Assembly (NCBI GenBank): GCA_028712075.1
Contig: JAQTQX010000002.1
Location: 231,907 to 295,906 of the forward strand
Direction: 5' to 3'
Length of the DNA: 64,000 nt
Origin: Desulfuromonadaceae bacterium
Lineage (GTDB): Bacteria; Desulfobacterota; Desulfuromonadia; Geobacterales; Pseudopelobacteraceae
Numbering within the stretch: position 1 is the stretch's first letter; every line of letters begins with the position of its first letter. A model generated the notes under the pieces. The model was not told where the DNA came from and did no database searches. It saw only the letters and a program-made list of their open reading frames with translations. Of this stretch, positions 34,335 to 44,065 are shown piece by piece. The translations under genes and the position numbers were made by a program.

Positions 34335-35930
34335 TTAAAATGTTGACGTCGTATATTTGCTGCGCATCCGGTTACGCAGATAAATGGCTGAACTGCTTGC
34401 CACGATAACGATTGCCAGCAGCAGCAGGGTGGTAACGAACACCATCGGTTTGGCAGCCTCTACATTCGGTGACTGGAAACCGACATCGTAGATATGAAAA
34501 CCGAGGTGCATGAATTTTCTGTCCATATGGAAGAACGGGAAAGTCGTATCAAAGGGGAGCGCCGGCGCCAGTTTGACCACGCCGACAATCATCAGCGGTG
34601 CCACCTCGCCCGCCGCCCGTGCCATTGAGAGTATCAACCCGGTCATTATACCGGGAGTCGCCATCGGCAGCAGATTCTTGGTCAGAGTCTGGAACTTGGT
34701 GGCACCCAGCGCCAGTGACCCTTCGCGAATACCTTTCGGTATCGAGGCAAGCGATTCTTCCGTGGCAACAATCACCACCGGGACGGTCAGGAGCGCCAGG
34801 GTCAGGCTTGCCCAGAGGATACCACCGGTACCGAACGTGGGGGTCGGCAACCGTTCCGGAAAGAACAGGCTGTCAATGCTGCCGCCGATGCCGTAGACGA
34901 AGAAGCCGAGACCGAATACGCCATAGACGATCGAGGGAACGCCGGCGAGGTTGTTGACCGCAATGCGCACCATGCGTGTCATCAGGCCGTCCTTGGCGTA
35001 TTCGCGCAGATAAATTGCGGCAACGACGCCGAACGGCAGCGAGAATACACTCATCAGCAGTACCATCATAACCGTACCGAAGATGGCCGGGAAGAGCCCT
35101 CCCTCGGTGTTGGATTCGCGCGGGTCATCCAGGAGCAGTTCGCGGACACGCTCAAGATATGCTCCGCACTTGGCGAAAAACGACATGCTGTTGGGACGCT
35201 GCAGGGTAACGATATTGACCAGGGCGATGTCCTTGCCGGCCCCGGTAACATCAGTGAACTGGGCAGTGATCCGGCCGATTTCGGCCTGACCGGCGGAATA
35301 CTGGTCGTTCAGGGCGGTGAACTCAGCGAGAATCTTGTCCCGGACGGCGGTTATCTCGCCTATTTCAGCAGCATTCTTCTCCCTGCCGCCATACTCAAGC
35401 TTTAGCAGCTTCAGCCGTAACCGTTCTGCCGTAGTGTTCAGGTTCGACATGTTCTGTCTGATCTTGCGGGTGCCATCAAGCTTGGCCGATACGAGTTGCA
35501 AAGCCTGTTGGAGTGTCTCATACGGAGTAGTGTTGCTCAACTTGAGTCCTTCAGCCGTTACGCCCTGCAGAAAACCGAAAAAGTTGCCATGTTCGCGCCG
35601 TTCAAGCAGTATCGCATCAGCCGGATTGGTGCGGGAGATAACCTCTTTCTTGTCAATCCAGCGAAAATCCTGGCCGAGAATATCGCGATTACCAACCTTC
35701 AACTGGAAACGCCGGGAACCGTCTGTCGGGTTTTTTTCCTGCTGCATGATTTGCCCGAGCGCACGGGAGCCGTCTTTCAGTTCAAATTGGACTAGAGTCC
35801 TCGGCCAGAAGTAGCCAAGTCCGTTCGTCATGACCACTCCGACCAGGGTAAGGCTCATAACCAGGATAATTGCCAGGGCGGCACCGGTTGCCAGAACGTA
35901 CGGTTCGCCAGTTTTCCAGAACATCTTCAT
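34335..35930 (-). CDS. pstA: Phosphate ABC transporter permease PstA, long form
   Basis: A 531-residue permease. The C-terminal half (about 265-530) is the standard PstA module, with the EAA-type loop ([16 protein letters not shown]). The N-terminal extension after the first membrane helix (about 45-260) is a periplasmic segment with a helical, coiled-coil-like part ([18 protein letters not shown]). Standard PstA is about 290 residues, so this is roughly 240 longer; long forms are common in some Proteobacteria. Between pstC (33 bases) and pstB (14 bases). Confidence 0.93.
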   Translation of the reverse strand: MKMFWKTGEPYVLATGAALAIILVMSLTLVGVVMTNGLGYFWPRTLVQFELKDGSRALGQIMQQEKNPTDGSRRFQLKVGNRDILGQDFRWIDKKEVISRTNPADAILLERREHGNFFGFLQGVTAEGLKLSNTTPYETLQQALQLVSAKLDGTRKIRQNMSNLNTTAERLRLKLLKLEYGGREKNAAEIGEITAVRDKILAEFTALNDQYSAGQAEIGRITAQFTDVTGAGKDIALVNIVTLQRPNSMSFFAKCGAYLERVRELLLDDPRESNTEGGLFPAIFGTVMMVLLMSVFSLPFGVVAAIYLREYAKDGLMTRMVRIAVNNLAGVPSIVYGVFGLGFFVYGIGGSIDSLFFPERLPTPTFGTGGILWASLTLALLTVPVVIVATEESLASIPKGIREGSLALGATKFQTLTKNLLPMATPGIMTGLILSMARAAGEVAPLMIVGVVKLAPALPFDTTFPFFHMDRKFMHLGFHIYDVGFQSPNVEAAKPMVFVTTLLLLAIVIVASSSAIYLRNRMRSKYTTSTF

Positions 35931-35963
35931 AAAAAGCCTTTCAAGGCGAAAGTATTACGGATT

Positions 35964-38192
35964 TTAATATCTTCCGTATTTTTTTCTGAATCGCTGACGC
36001 AGCGCTTCAGCTACCGTGTTGATGATAAAGGTGAAGATGAACAGCAGCACCGCTGACAGAAACAGCACCCGATAGAGGGAACTGTTCAGGGGCGCTTCAG
36101 GTATTTCTACCGCAATATTGGCCGCCAGGGAGCGCAGGCCGTTAAAGAGGCTCCAGTTCATGATGGGCGTATTGCCGGTGGCCATCAGCACGATCATGGT
36201 CTCGCCGATCGCTCGTCCGAAACCGATCATGATCGCGGAGAAAACACCCGGCAGCGCAGACGGAAGTACCACCCGCCAGGCGGTCTGCCAGCGGCTGGCG
36301 CCGAGAGCAAGCGAGGCTGCGGTGAGGTTGCGCGGCACGTTGGAAATGGCATCTTCGGCAATGGTGAAAATAATCGGGATTACGGCGAAACCGAGGGCAA
36401 TGGCGATGATAATACTGTTGCGCTGGTCGTAGCGCACTCCAAGCGCGCTGAACAGCCACTGTTTGAAATCACCGGCGAACAGGTGCACTTCGGCCACCCC
36501 GCTCAGGAGAAAGGCCAGATACGCTCCCAGGATAACCAGCGGAATCATGGCGAGGAACTCACGACCTCTGGTTATTCTTTGCAGCGGTGAGGCGACCTTG
36601 ATCCTCTTCCAGAAGAAGATCGCAACCACCAGCAGTACCGGCACAATAATGATAGTCATAAACACGGTCAGGATACTCTTGTCGATCAGCGGCGCCAGCC
36701 AGAGTCCGGCAAGGAAACCGATCACCACCGAGGGGATTGCGGCCATGATTTCAACCACCGGTTTGATGCGCCCTTTAAGCCTCGGTGACATGAACTGACT
36801 TGTGTAAAGAGCAGCCAGAAGTGCCAGTGGTACGGCAAAAAGCATGGCGAACAGTGTTGCCTTGATAGTGCCGAACACCAGTGGGACGAGACTCATTTTC
36901 GGTTCGTAATCGTCGCTTGCGGATGATGACTGCCAGGCATATTCCGGCTTGTCGTACCCTTCATACCAGACCTTGCCGAACAGGGTGCCAAACGAAACAT
37001 CCGGATGCGGCATATCCAGCTTCCAGACAGTGATTACGCGCGTGCTGTCCAGCGCGGCCAGAGTGGTGCCTTTCGGCGAAAGGGCCGCCCGAATGATAGT
37101 CGCTGCCGGTTTGAGCGTCACAAGATTTCGTTCCGAAGTCATATGATCGGCATGGATTTCACCGGTGCCGCCCGAGAACAGGGTCTTGCTGCGCGGAGAC
37201 GGGATGATGAACGAGACGGGACCGACGTCGGGGCGCAGGGTGTGGATGCGTGCGAGGCGCCGGTCCTCGCTGCTGCCCGGCGTCTTGACGGGAAACCAGG
37301 TTGACAGGCCTCCCGCAGCATCACCGACGGCAATCGAGACATCGCCCAGAACCAGGGAGAGTGCGGTAATCGCCTGACGCCCCGCTGAGGCCTGCACCGT
37401 GTCAAGCAGTCGCACCTGATCCGTTTCCGAAATATCCCAGCGCAGCAACATCCCGTTGTTAGTGCCGCAGTAAAGGTAGTGCCCTTTCGAGTCGACAGCA
37501 ATGGCAGTGAGACGGCCCGGCGACGGGTCACTGATCGTGGTTTTGGTCGTACTCTGTTTCTCGTTGCCGGCAAAATCACTTTCCACCAGTTGATGGGTTA
37601 TCTGCAGGCGGTCCCCGGCCAGTTGGTCAATCCGTATTGTCCCCTTTTCTTCCCGGCGACGGGCGAACGAGCGCACAACACCATCGGCAGCGGGAAATGC
37701 AAGGTCATCCTGAACAGCTACGTCGTGGGTAAGGGAAGTGGTGCCATCGGCATTTCTGGCTGAGTCAAATGAAACCTGAACAGAGCTAATGGCGCCGTTG
37801 TCCCAGAGCAGGTTGTACGCCGACTTGCCGGTTTTTTCTGCAGATATGACATGAACAGCGCCGGCAGGAATGACGGGCGTCTTGATACTGGCGGAGATGG
37901 AACCGTCGGCGATCTTCAGGAAACGGAAGGTGCCACTCTTGTCGAGAACGAACATACCCTGCTGGTTGTTTTCCACGCCGAGCGCCAGAATTTCGTCGGT
38001 CGGTATTTCAGCAGGAACAGGTACCGTTGCGGCAATTGTGGCAGAAGACGGGTAAAAGAGCGGCAGTGCCACCCGGGAGATCATGACCAGGATCCAGATG
38101 ACTGAAATGATGACCGCCACTCCGCCGATGCGGATAATTGTTTCGGCAATACGGTCGTTGCGCCGGGATTTGTCGATAAAATTCTTTGCCAT
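35964..38192 (-). CDS. pstC: Phosphate ABC transporter permease PstC, long form with periplasmic repeat domain
   Basis: A 742-residue permease. After one N-terminal membrane helix (about 22-48) comes a large extracytoplasmic domain (about 60-400) with WD40/beta-propeller-like strands (RLTAIAVDSKGHYLYCGTNNG, split as TAIAVDSKGHYLYCG and MLLRWD). The remaining part is the standard PstC permease with the EAA-type loop (LTAASLALGASRWQTAW). Standard PstC is about 310 residues. The extra domain may sense or scaffold. A GC-rich hairpin lies between this gene and pstS. Confidence 0.92.
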   Translation of the reverse strand: MAKNFIDKSRRNDRIAETIIRIGGVAVIISVIWILVMISRVALPLFYPSSATIAATVPVPAEIPTDEILALGVENNQQGMFVLDKSGTFRFLKIADGSISASIKTPVIPAGAVHVISAEKTGKSAYNLLWDNGAISSVQVSFDSARNADGTTSLTHDVAVQDDLAFPAADGVVRSFARRREEKGTIRIDQLAGDRLQITHQLVESDFAGNEKQSTTKTTISDPSPGRLTAIAVDSKGHYLYCGTNNGMLLRWDISETDQVRLLDTVQASAGRQAITALSLVLGDVSIAVGDAAGGLSTWFPVKTPGSSEDRRLARIHTLRPDVGPVSFIIPSPRSKTLFSGGTGEIHADHMTSERNLVTLKPAATIIRAALSPKGTTLAALDSTRVITVWKLDMPHPDVSFGTLFGKVWYEGYDKPEYAWQSSSASDDYEPKMSLVPLVFGTIKATLFAMLFAVPLALLAALYTSQFMSPRLKGRIKPVVEIMAAIPSVVIGFLAGLWLAPLIDKSILTVFMTIIIVPVLLVVAIFFWKRIKVASPLQRITRGREFLAMIPLVILGAYLAFLLSGVAEVHLFAGDFKQWLFSALGVRYDQRNSIIIAIALGFAVIPIIFTIAEDAISNVPRNLTAASLALGASRWQTAWRVVLPSALPGVFSAIMIGFGRAIGETMIVLMATGNTPIMNWSLFNGLRSLAANIAVEIPEAPLNSSLYRVLFLSAVLLFIFTFIINTVAEALRQRFRKKYGRY

Positions 38193-38216
38193 GGATACCT
38201 GAACGTATAAGAAAAT

Positions 38217-38236
38217 CCCCTCCCCGAAGGGAGGGG
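38217..38236 (-). promoter_or_regulatory. Stable hairpin between pstS and pstC
   Basis: On the minus strand CCCCTCCC-TTCG-GGGAGGGG, an 8-base GC stem with a UUCG tetraloop, then ATTTTCTT. It probably protects or partly terminates the pstS message, letting pstS be made in excess over the permease genes. Confidence 0.65.
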
Positions 38237-38261
38237 GCAGACAGCATTCGTTACAGCCGGT

Positions 38262-39227
38262 TTATTTCAGGGCTTTCAACTGGGCAGCAACCAGTTTGGC
38301 GGTCAATGGGTCATAACCATCCTTGACTACGATTTCCTGGCCTTCTTTTGAGAGGGCAAATTTCAGGAACTCTTCCACCACTTTGGGCAGCGGCTCGCCC
38401 GGTTTCTTGGCGACGTAGATATAAAGCATTCTGGACAGAGGGTATTTGCCTGAAAGCACATTTTCGTAATTGGCTGCCTCGGCTTTGGAGCCCATTTTGT
38501 CGGACAGTGCAATAGCGCGAACGCCGGAGGTGGCATAGCCGATGCCGGAGTAGCCGATGGCTGAGATGTCATGGGCAACGCCCTCTACGACGGAAGCAGA
38601 ACCGGGCTGTTCCTTGACCGTGCTCTTGTAGTCGCCTTTTTTGAGGGTATGCTCTTTGAAGTAGCCGTAGGTACCTGAAGCCGAGTTACGTCCATAGAGG
38701 CTGATCGGCTTGGCGGCGAGTTTACCGGTTACCCCAAGCTGTCCCCAGGTTGTAATATCGGCAAGGCCCCGTTTGTGGGTGCTGGAGAAAATGGCGTCCA
38801 CTTCGTCGAGTGACAGACTCTTGATCGGGTTGTCCTTGTTGACGAACACCGCCAGCGAGTCGAGGGCGACGCCGATTTTGGTAGGCTTGTAGCCATATTT
38901 TTTCTCAAACCCTTCGATCTCTGAACTTTTCATTTCGCGGGACATCGGTCCGAGCTGAGCTGTCCCGGCAATCAATGCGGGGGGTGCTGTCGTTGATCCC
39001 TTCCCTTCAATCTGGATGTTGACGTTCGGGTACTTTTTCTTGAAGCCTTCGGCCCAGTAGGTCATCAGATTGTTGAGGGTATCGGAACCAATACTGTTCA
39101 GGTTACCGGCTACACCGGCTGTTGATTTATACGTGGCGATCTTGACATCGACATGGGTTGGTGCCGCGTGGGCGGCTACAGCTGTTACCGTCAGTAGTGC
39201 AGCGGTCATGATGGACTTTTTAAACAT
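38262..39227 (-). CDS. pstS: Periplasmic phosphate-binding protein
   Basis: A 321-residue PstS-like binding protein with a signal peptide (1-21, cut after AAHA). GSDTLNNLMTYWAEGF and IEGKGSTTAPPALIAGTAQ contain the phosphate-contacting loops, and GRNSASGTYGYFKEH is the second-lobe motif. It delivers phosphate to PstCA. The gene is first in the pst operon, behind Pho-box-like repeats at 39283-39300. CAGGAGGAA before the ATG is a strong ribosome-binding site. Confidence 0.95.
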   Translation of the reverse strand: MFKKSIMTAALLTVTAVAAHAAPTHVDVKIATYKSTAGVAGNLNSIGSDTLNNLMTYWAEGFKKKYPNVNIQIEGKGSTTAPPALIAGTAQLGPMSREMKSSEIEGFEKKYGYKPTKIGVALDSLAVFVNKDNPIKSLSLDEVDAIFSSTHKRGLADITTWGQLGVTGKLAAKPISLYGRNSASGTYGYFKEHTLKKGDYKSTVKEQPGSASVVEGVAHDISAIGYSGIGYATSGVRAIALSDKMGSKAEAANYENVLSGKYPLSRMLYIYVAKKPGEPLPKVVEEFLKFALSKEGQEIVVKDGYDPLTAKLVAAQLKALK

Positions 39228-39282
39228 TGATAATTCCTCCTGTGAATTTGTTGTAACGTTTCCTGTACAATAGCAGGCTGAT

Positions 39283-39300
39283 GTTACAGCGGTGTTACAG
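39283..39300 (-). promoter_or_regulatory. Pho box upstream of pstS
   Basis: On the minus strand CTGTAAC-ACCG-CTGTAAC: two identical 7-base words 11 bases apart, the classic PhoB half-site arrangement, 56 bases before the pstS start codon. Confidence 0.8.
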
Positions 39301-39333
39301 AGAGGAAAACAGTTGGTTAAATCTTTGCGGTAA

Positions 39334-41091
39334 TTACGCTATTTTTACGGTGAATGAAAAAACAGATCCCTTACCGGTTTCACTTGATACAGAAACTGTC
39401 CCACCATGCAACTGCACGATATGTTTCACAATTGCCAGACCAAGTCCCGTTCCCCCCTGTTCACGGGTTCGTGCTTCATCCACCCGGTAAAAGCGCTCGA
39501 AAATGCGCGGGAGATCCTTGAACGGTATGCCGATGCCGGTATCAACTATTGAAACCTTGACAAATTCACCATCACTTTCGGTGGATAAGTGAATCGAACC
39601 GCCATCAGGAGTGTACTTGATGGCATTCTCCAGCAGATTAACGACAATTTGTTCAAGACGCCCCTGATCCGCCATGACACGGGGTAATGAATCGCCCACG
39701 GCATTATTCTGTATAGTTATGCTTTTCTGCGCCGCTCGTTCCTGCAACAGCATGCACGCTTTGGCAATTGTCCCCGAGATGTCAAGCGGATGGAGCTCCA
39801 GAAGCGTCCCTTTTACTTCAAGGCTGGAAAGGGTAAGAATATCGTTGACCAGATTGGCCAAACGATCCGAGTGGCTGGAAATTATCCCGACAAAGCGGGC
39901 GGCACTGGCCGGATCTGATTCCAGAGTGCCGTCCAGCAAGGTTTCGGCATATCCTTTTATGACCGTAACCGGGGTGCGCAGCTCATGGGATACATTGGCG
40001 ACGAAATCCCTTCGCATGTTTTCCGCTTTTTTCAGGTCGGTAATGTCATGAAAGACTGCGACTATTCCGAGCTTTGCTCCGTTGACATTCAGCGGCACCC
40101 AGTGGGTAAGAAGAGTAATGTCGTTCGGCTGTATGGAAATTTCCCGGACAAGTTCATTGATATCCGGTTTGGCCAGTTCGTTGAAGGATTCAATAAGATC
40201 TGGATGGCGAGAGATTTCCACCAGTTTTTTGCCTTCTATAGTACCGACAATTGAGAAGAGACGGCCAAAGGCAGGGTTAACCAGAGTAATAATGCCATCG
40301 GGAGTTGTCACCATTACGCCTTCACCCATGCTGCGCAGGATAGTGTCAAGACGCTTTTTTTCGGTGGAGAGGTGTTGTACCTGATCCTCAATCCTTTCCG
40401 ACATGTCATTAAATACGGTGGCCAGTGTCCCTATCTCATCGTTGGAGACTACTGATATTTTTGTTTTACCCCCCCCCTGGCCTATGCGTGCAGCAGCTTC
40501 AGCCATATCGCGCAACGGCTTGGACGTCAGGTTGGAAAGGAGGTAGCTGAATAAAAGAGCAATGACGATAGTGACCAGAGTTGCTCCGCCAACCATACTA
40601 TGCAGAGAGCTTTTGGCTGAAGCGAGATATTCCAGGGGCATGGCGAGGCGAATTACGCCATCGGCTGTGCCACTGCCATAGGTAACTGCAGAGTAAAGCA
40701 TCGAAGTTTGCAGAGTGTCAGAATAGCGGACAGAGCTGCCGTTGCCGTGCTTTAACGCATCCTGTACTTCCGGACGCTGCAGGTGGTTTTCCATTTGAGC
40801 CAACTGTGCCTGTCCGACATCGGAGTCGCCGATGACAGTGCCGTCTGGTGCGATTATGGTGACTCTCGCCTTGACAGCTGTGCCAATAGATGTGGCAAGT
40901 TGCTGGGGCGGCGTGCCCTGTTTGTTGCTGATCACCAAAAGCTGAGCCAGTTGTGCCTGGCTGTTCAGGTTGGCACGGCTTTCTTCAATCATTTCTTTTT
41001 GCAGAGAGTAGTTGAAGTAGGAGTAGAAACTACCTGTAATAAATACTATCAAAACCAGGTAGGACAGCATCAACTTGGTTCGGAATCCCAT
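39334..41091 (-). CDS. phoR: Phosphate-regulon sensor kinase PhoR
   Basis: A 585-residue membrane histidine kinase. Order: membrane helix (about 8-28), periplasmic sensor, second helix (about 165-190), HAMP (about 190-240), PAS (about 255-350), HisKA with phospho-acceptor His369 in VSHELRTPVTVIKG, and the HATPase domain (N, G1 DTGIGIPFKDL, G2 GGTGLGLAIVKH). It phosphorylates PhoB. It follows phoB with a 2-base gap and is 106 bases from pstS, which confirms the assignment. Standard enteric PhoR has a much smaller periplasmic part. Confidence 0.9.
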   Translation of the reverse strand: MGFRTKLMLSYLVLIVFITGSFYSYFNYSLQKEMIEESRANLNSQAQLAQLLVISNKQGTPPQQLATSIGTAVKARVTIIAPDGTVIGDSDVGQAQLAQMENHLQRPEVQDALKHGNGSSVRYSDTLQTSMLYSAVTYGSGTADGVIRLAMPLEYLASAKSSLHSMVGGATLVTIVIALLFSYLLSNLTSKPLRDMAEAAARIGQGGGKTKISVVSNDEIGTLATVFNDMSERIEDQVQHLSTEKKRLDTILRSMGEGVMVTTPDGIITLVNPAFGRLFSIVGTIEGKKLVEISRHPDLIESFNELAKPDINELVREISIQPNDITLLTHWVPLNVNGAKLGIVAVFHDITDLKKAENMRRDFVANVSHELRTPVTVIKGYAETLLDGTLESDPASAARFVGIISSHSDRLANLVNDILTLSSLEVKGTLLELHPLDISGTIAKACMLLQERAAQKSITIQNNAVGDSLPRVMADQGRLEQIVVNLLENAIKYTPDGGSIHLSTESDGEFVKVSIVDTGIGIPFKDLPRIFERFYRVDEARTREQGGTGLGLAIVKHIVQLHGGTVSVSSETGKGSVFSFTVKIA

Positions 41092-41093
41092 AG

Positions 41094-41777
41094 TTACTCC
41101 TCGATCTTATAGCCAAAACCACGGACGGTTTTAATGATGTCGCCTGGTGTACCCAGTTTACTGCGCAGACGTGTCACATGGGTATCAACTGTTCTGGTGT
41201 CTGCAGAGCTGTTGTAGCCCCAAACCCTCTGTAGCAGTTGCTCACGGCTCTGGACACATCCCGATGTTTCAGCCAGGTAGAGTAACAGCTTATACTCAGT
41301 GCTGGTCAATTCAACCTCGGAGCCGGCACTTGTGACGGTATGGCGTTGCTTGTCCATAATGATATTACCGAAAGAAAGCGTCGTGGTGGATGATTCAGGT
41401 GCCTCATGCTCAAAACGCCGCATGACCGCTTTGACTCGCAAAGCTACTTCACGCATGGAGAACGGTTTGACTATATAATCGTCAGCGCCGACCTCAAACC
41501 CGACTACCCTATCAATTTCATCACCTTTCGCAGTAATCATAATAATAGGGACAGGCGCTGTTCGCTTGTCTTTACGAAGTTCCTTGCAGATATCCGTCCC
41601 AAGCATGCCCGGTAACATCAGATCGAGCAGGATAAGATCAGGTATATCTGAACACGCCCGTTCGAGTCCTAATTTACCGTCGTGTATACAGGTCGTGACA
41701 AAGCCTTCCTTCTCAAGATTGAAGGCCAGCAAATCGGCAAGATCCTTCTCATCCTCGATAATCAGCACTTTCTTCAT
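41094..41777 (-). CDS. phoB: Phosphate-regulon response regulator PhoB
   Basis: A 227-residue OmpR-class regulator. Receiver: MKKVLIIEDEKDLADLL with acidic pocket Glu8-Asp9-Glu10, phospho-acceptor Asp52 in LILLDLMLPG, and Lys in IVKPFSMREV. DNA-binding winged helix: LTSTEYKLLLYLAE and VDTHVTRLRSKLG. ATG at 41777 is used; a frame from 41792 adds five residues. It precedes phoR and has Pho-box-like repeats upstream, suggesting autoregulation. Confidence 0.93.
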   Translation of the reverse strand: MKKVLIIEDEKDLADLLAFNLEKEGFVTTCIHDGKLGLERACSDIPDLILLDLMLPGMLGTDICKELRKDKRTAPVPIIMITAKGDEIDRVVGFEVGADDYIVKPFSMREVALRVKAVMRRFEHEAPESSTTTLSFGNIIMDKQRHTVTSAGSEVELTSTEYKLLLYLAETSGCVQSREQLLQRVWGYNSSADTRTVDTHVTRLRSKLGTPGDIIKTVRGFGYKIEE

Positions 41778-41851
41778 GTCAGAACACTCCAACTCATGGT
41801 CACATAGGTTCGGGAATCTCTACCATACATATTATTATGTAACATACAATT

Positions 41852-41869
41852 GTTACAACTATGTTGCAG
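41852..41869 (-). promoter_or_regulatory. Pho-box-like repeat upstream of phoB
   Basis: On the minus strand CTGCAAC-ATAG-TTGTAAC, two near-copies of the CTGTAAC word 11 bases apart, 75 bases before phoB. Each half deviates by one base from the pstS copy. Confidence 0.6.
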
Positions 41870-42000
41870 TCAGATAAAGATTATGTAGAAATGGGCATTA
41901 TCCATCTGCACGGGGAAAATTTACAAAACTTTTATCTGATCTCAACGTGTTTGTAATAATGATCAAGTATGCTGGAAGAAAGCAATAGGAGGAAAGTAGT

Positions 42001-42237
42001 ATGAAACTCAAACTCAATGAAGATTATTATTTTTGGTGTTGTGATTGGTGCGATTCGGAAAATCGGGTGCTCGTATCCAGAATGCTGGAAGGTGCCACCT
42101 GCGGAGCATGCCACCGACCAATGGACATTCTGGATATGAGCGGCGCCTGCATCTACAGCAATACGAAGTTTTTCGATTCTCGATCCGTTTGCCGATGCAC
42201 CTGGGAAGCAACGGAGCATCTCAGTTGCCTGAAATGA
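42001..42237 (+). CDS. Small cysteine-rich zinc-ribbon-like protein
   Basis: A 78-residue soluble protein with nine cysteines. Two CxxC pairs, CDWC (14-17) and CGAC (34-37), are arranged like a zinc ribbon; other cysteines are at 13, 50, 64, 66 and 76. AGGAGG precedes the ATG. No family name recognised. The nearest genes, phoB divergent and the FapA-like gene 277 bases downstream, give no clear functional hint. The tail DSRSVCRCTWEATEHLSCLK could add a metal site. Confidence 0.65.
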   Translation: MKLKLNEDYYFWCCDWCDSENRVLVSRMLEGATCGACHRPMDILDMSGACIYSNTKFFDSRSVCRCTWEATEHLSCLK

Positions 42238-42514
42238 AATGATTGCTATGCAACCGATTCGAGTCCGGTTTCTGGCTCACATTGACATCGTATGAGTGAT
42301 TTGCTATAGGTTGCACCGTTGTCTGCGATACAGTTGTGCCATAAGCGCTGAAGCGACCAAGTTTCCGCTCTTCGCCATCATCAGATGAATAAGGCCTTAT
42401 GGGATTTCCGTAGATTATTTTATTCTTTTCAGTATGCCGATCTGTATCAATGCAAGTGCAGTCACTGTCAAACGGAGATTTCTGGTGGACACTGGTTAAC
42501 TTCAAGGGGGCCCA

Positions 42515-43951
42515 ATGGCAGAACAAGATCAACCTGCTCCACCGATAATTACCGGGAGTGAAATCAAAAAACTCGGGTACAGCCTGTTCCTTAAAATTCC
42601 CGATAATGCTTTGGAATGCCGGTGCAGCTACGTTCCTCGCGAGCTGGGTTCAATGATGACCCGCGATGAGTTCACCGGATATTTAAAACAGCACAATGTG
42701 AAAACCGGAATTGATCTGGAGGCATGTGATGATTTTGCCATAAAGGCCGCTGCGGGCCAGCAACTGATCGATGTATTAATTGCTTCGGGAGCTCCACCGA
42801 TCAATGGGGTTGATGAATATATCCAGTTTACGATTCAGGCAACACCTGACATTGAAAACTGTGATGACGCAGATGAAATGGATATGTATGCGGTGCAAAC
42901 CTTTATTAATGTGACCACTGGCACGGAAATCGGCCGGATCATTCCTGCCGGTGACGGGACCCCGGGAGAAAATATCCGGGGGGTTCCGATTCCTCCAACA
43001 CCGGGAAAGCCGATGACGGTCGCCATAGGTAAGGGTATTAGTGTTGAGGAAGATGGAACGCTCTTGATTGCCGCCACAACCGGTCGCATCTGTCAGACCG
43101 CAAATGAAATATCTGTCGAAGAAGAGTATCTCGTCAAGGGGGATGTGAATTTTCGAATTGGCTCAATTAACTTTGAAGGTGTTGTGGAAGTGCGTGGCGA
43201 CGTTCTGGACAACTTTAACATTACCGCAGCCAAGGGGCTCACTGTTACTGGTAATATAGGAGTCAGCACTATTGTCAGTGATGGCTCGATTATATTCTGC
43301 GGCATGGATGGACAGAGCAAAGGCCGGATTATCTGCGGTGGAACACTTCGAGCCCAGTTTATTCATGACGTAGATATTGAGTGTGCAGGCGATGTGATTG
43401 TTGCTGTTGAAATCCATAACTGTACCATCAAGACTCTTGGAAGGATCGTTGTCGACAAGGGGGCTATTTCCGGCGGCTCATGCACCGCTTTGAGGGGAAT
43501 AGAGGCCAAAAAACTTGGTTCAGCCTCGTCATTGCACACATACCTCCATGCCGGTGCCGATTACCGCGATGTTGAGCTGCTGGATGGTCTGTTACAGGAG
43601 TTGTCAGAAGCCAACAAGAAGGCGGGAGAAACCAACTTACCGACGGAGTTGGCGGAAATCAGGAAAACAACTGCGGCGCTGACTGAAAATATTACCGCTA
43701 TCCGGGCAAAGGCTGATGAGAGAGCGAATGCCAAGATCAACGCCAAGGCGGTCATATATGAAAACGTACATTTGACCCTGGGCAGTGTCACAGAAATGAT
43801 ATATGAAAAAAAGGACGGTCCGCACAGCGTCATAGAGAACAGCATCGATGGGGGCCTCCGTGTGTTGTCGATGACCAGTCTGGACATAAATGCCGTAAAT
43901 ATCGAGAAGGCATTTGTACAGGAATACAAGATGAATCAGCGAAAGTTGTGA
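42515..43951 (+). CDS. FapA/DUF342 polymerising-type beta-helix protein
   Basis: A 478-residue DUF342 (FapA) protein. The N-terminal FapA region includes GTEIGRIIPAGDGTPGENIRGVPIPP (key pieces GDGTPGENIRG). The central right-handed beta-helix runs from about 205 (INFEGVVEVRGDVLDNFNITA) with GG/GN turns, and the C-terminus has a coiled coil (about 345-400). DUF342 proteins are cytoplasmic, and some bind or scaffold membrane-associated complexes; function is poorly known. AAGGGGG precedes the ATG. It is followed by the small protein at 44066. Confidence 0.85.
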   Translation: MAEQDQPAPPIITGSEIKKLGYSLFLKIPDNALECRCSYVPRELGSMMTRDEFTGYLKQHNVKTGIDLEACDDFAIKAAAGQQLIDVLIASGAPPINGVDEYIQFTIQATPDIENCDDADEMDMYAVQTFINVTTGTEIGRIIPAGDGTPGENIRGVPIPPTPGKPMTVAIGKGISVEEDGTLLIAATTGRICQTANEISVEEEYLVKGDVNFRIGSINFEGVVEVRGDVLDNFNITAAKGLTVTGNIGVSTIVSDGSIIFCGMDGQSKGRIICGGTLRAQFIHDVDIECAGDVIVAVEIHNCTIKTLGRIVVDKGAISGGSCTALRGIEAKKLGSASSLHTYLHAGADYRDVELLDGLLQELSEANKKAGETNLPTELAEIRKTTAALTENITAIRAKADERANAKINAKAVIYENVHLTLGSVTEMIYEKKDGPHSVIENSIDGGLRVLSMTSLDINAVNIEKAFVQEYKMNQRKL

Positions 43952-44065
43952 GCAAACGACAGCTCTGTTTGCTTTATTTCAGGTATCTCTCGGTTAATAT
44001 GGACGGTGGCTCAATTCCTGCTACAGGGCTTGTGGACGGATATCACAGCAGAAGGAGACAACATT

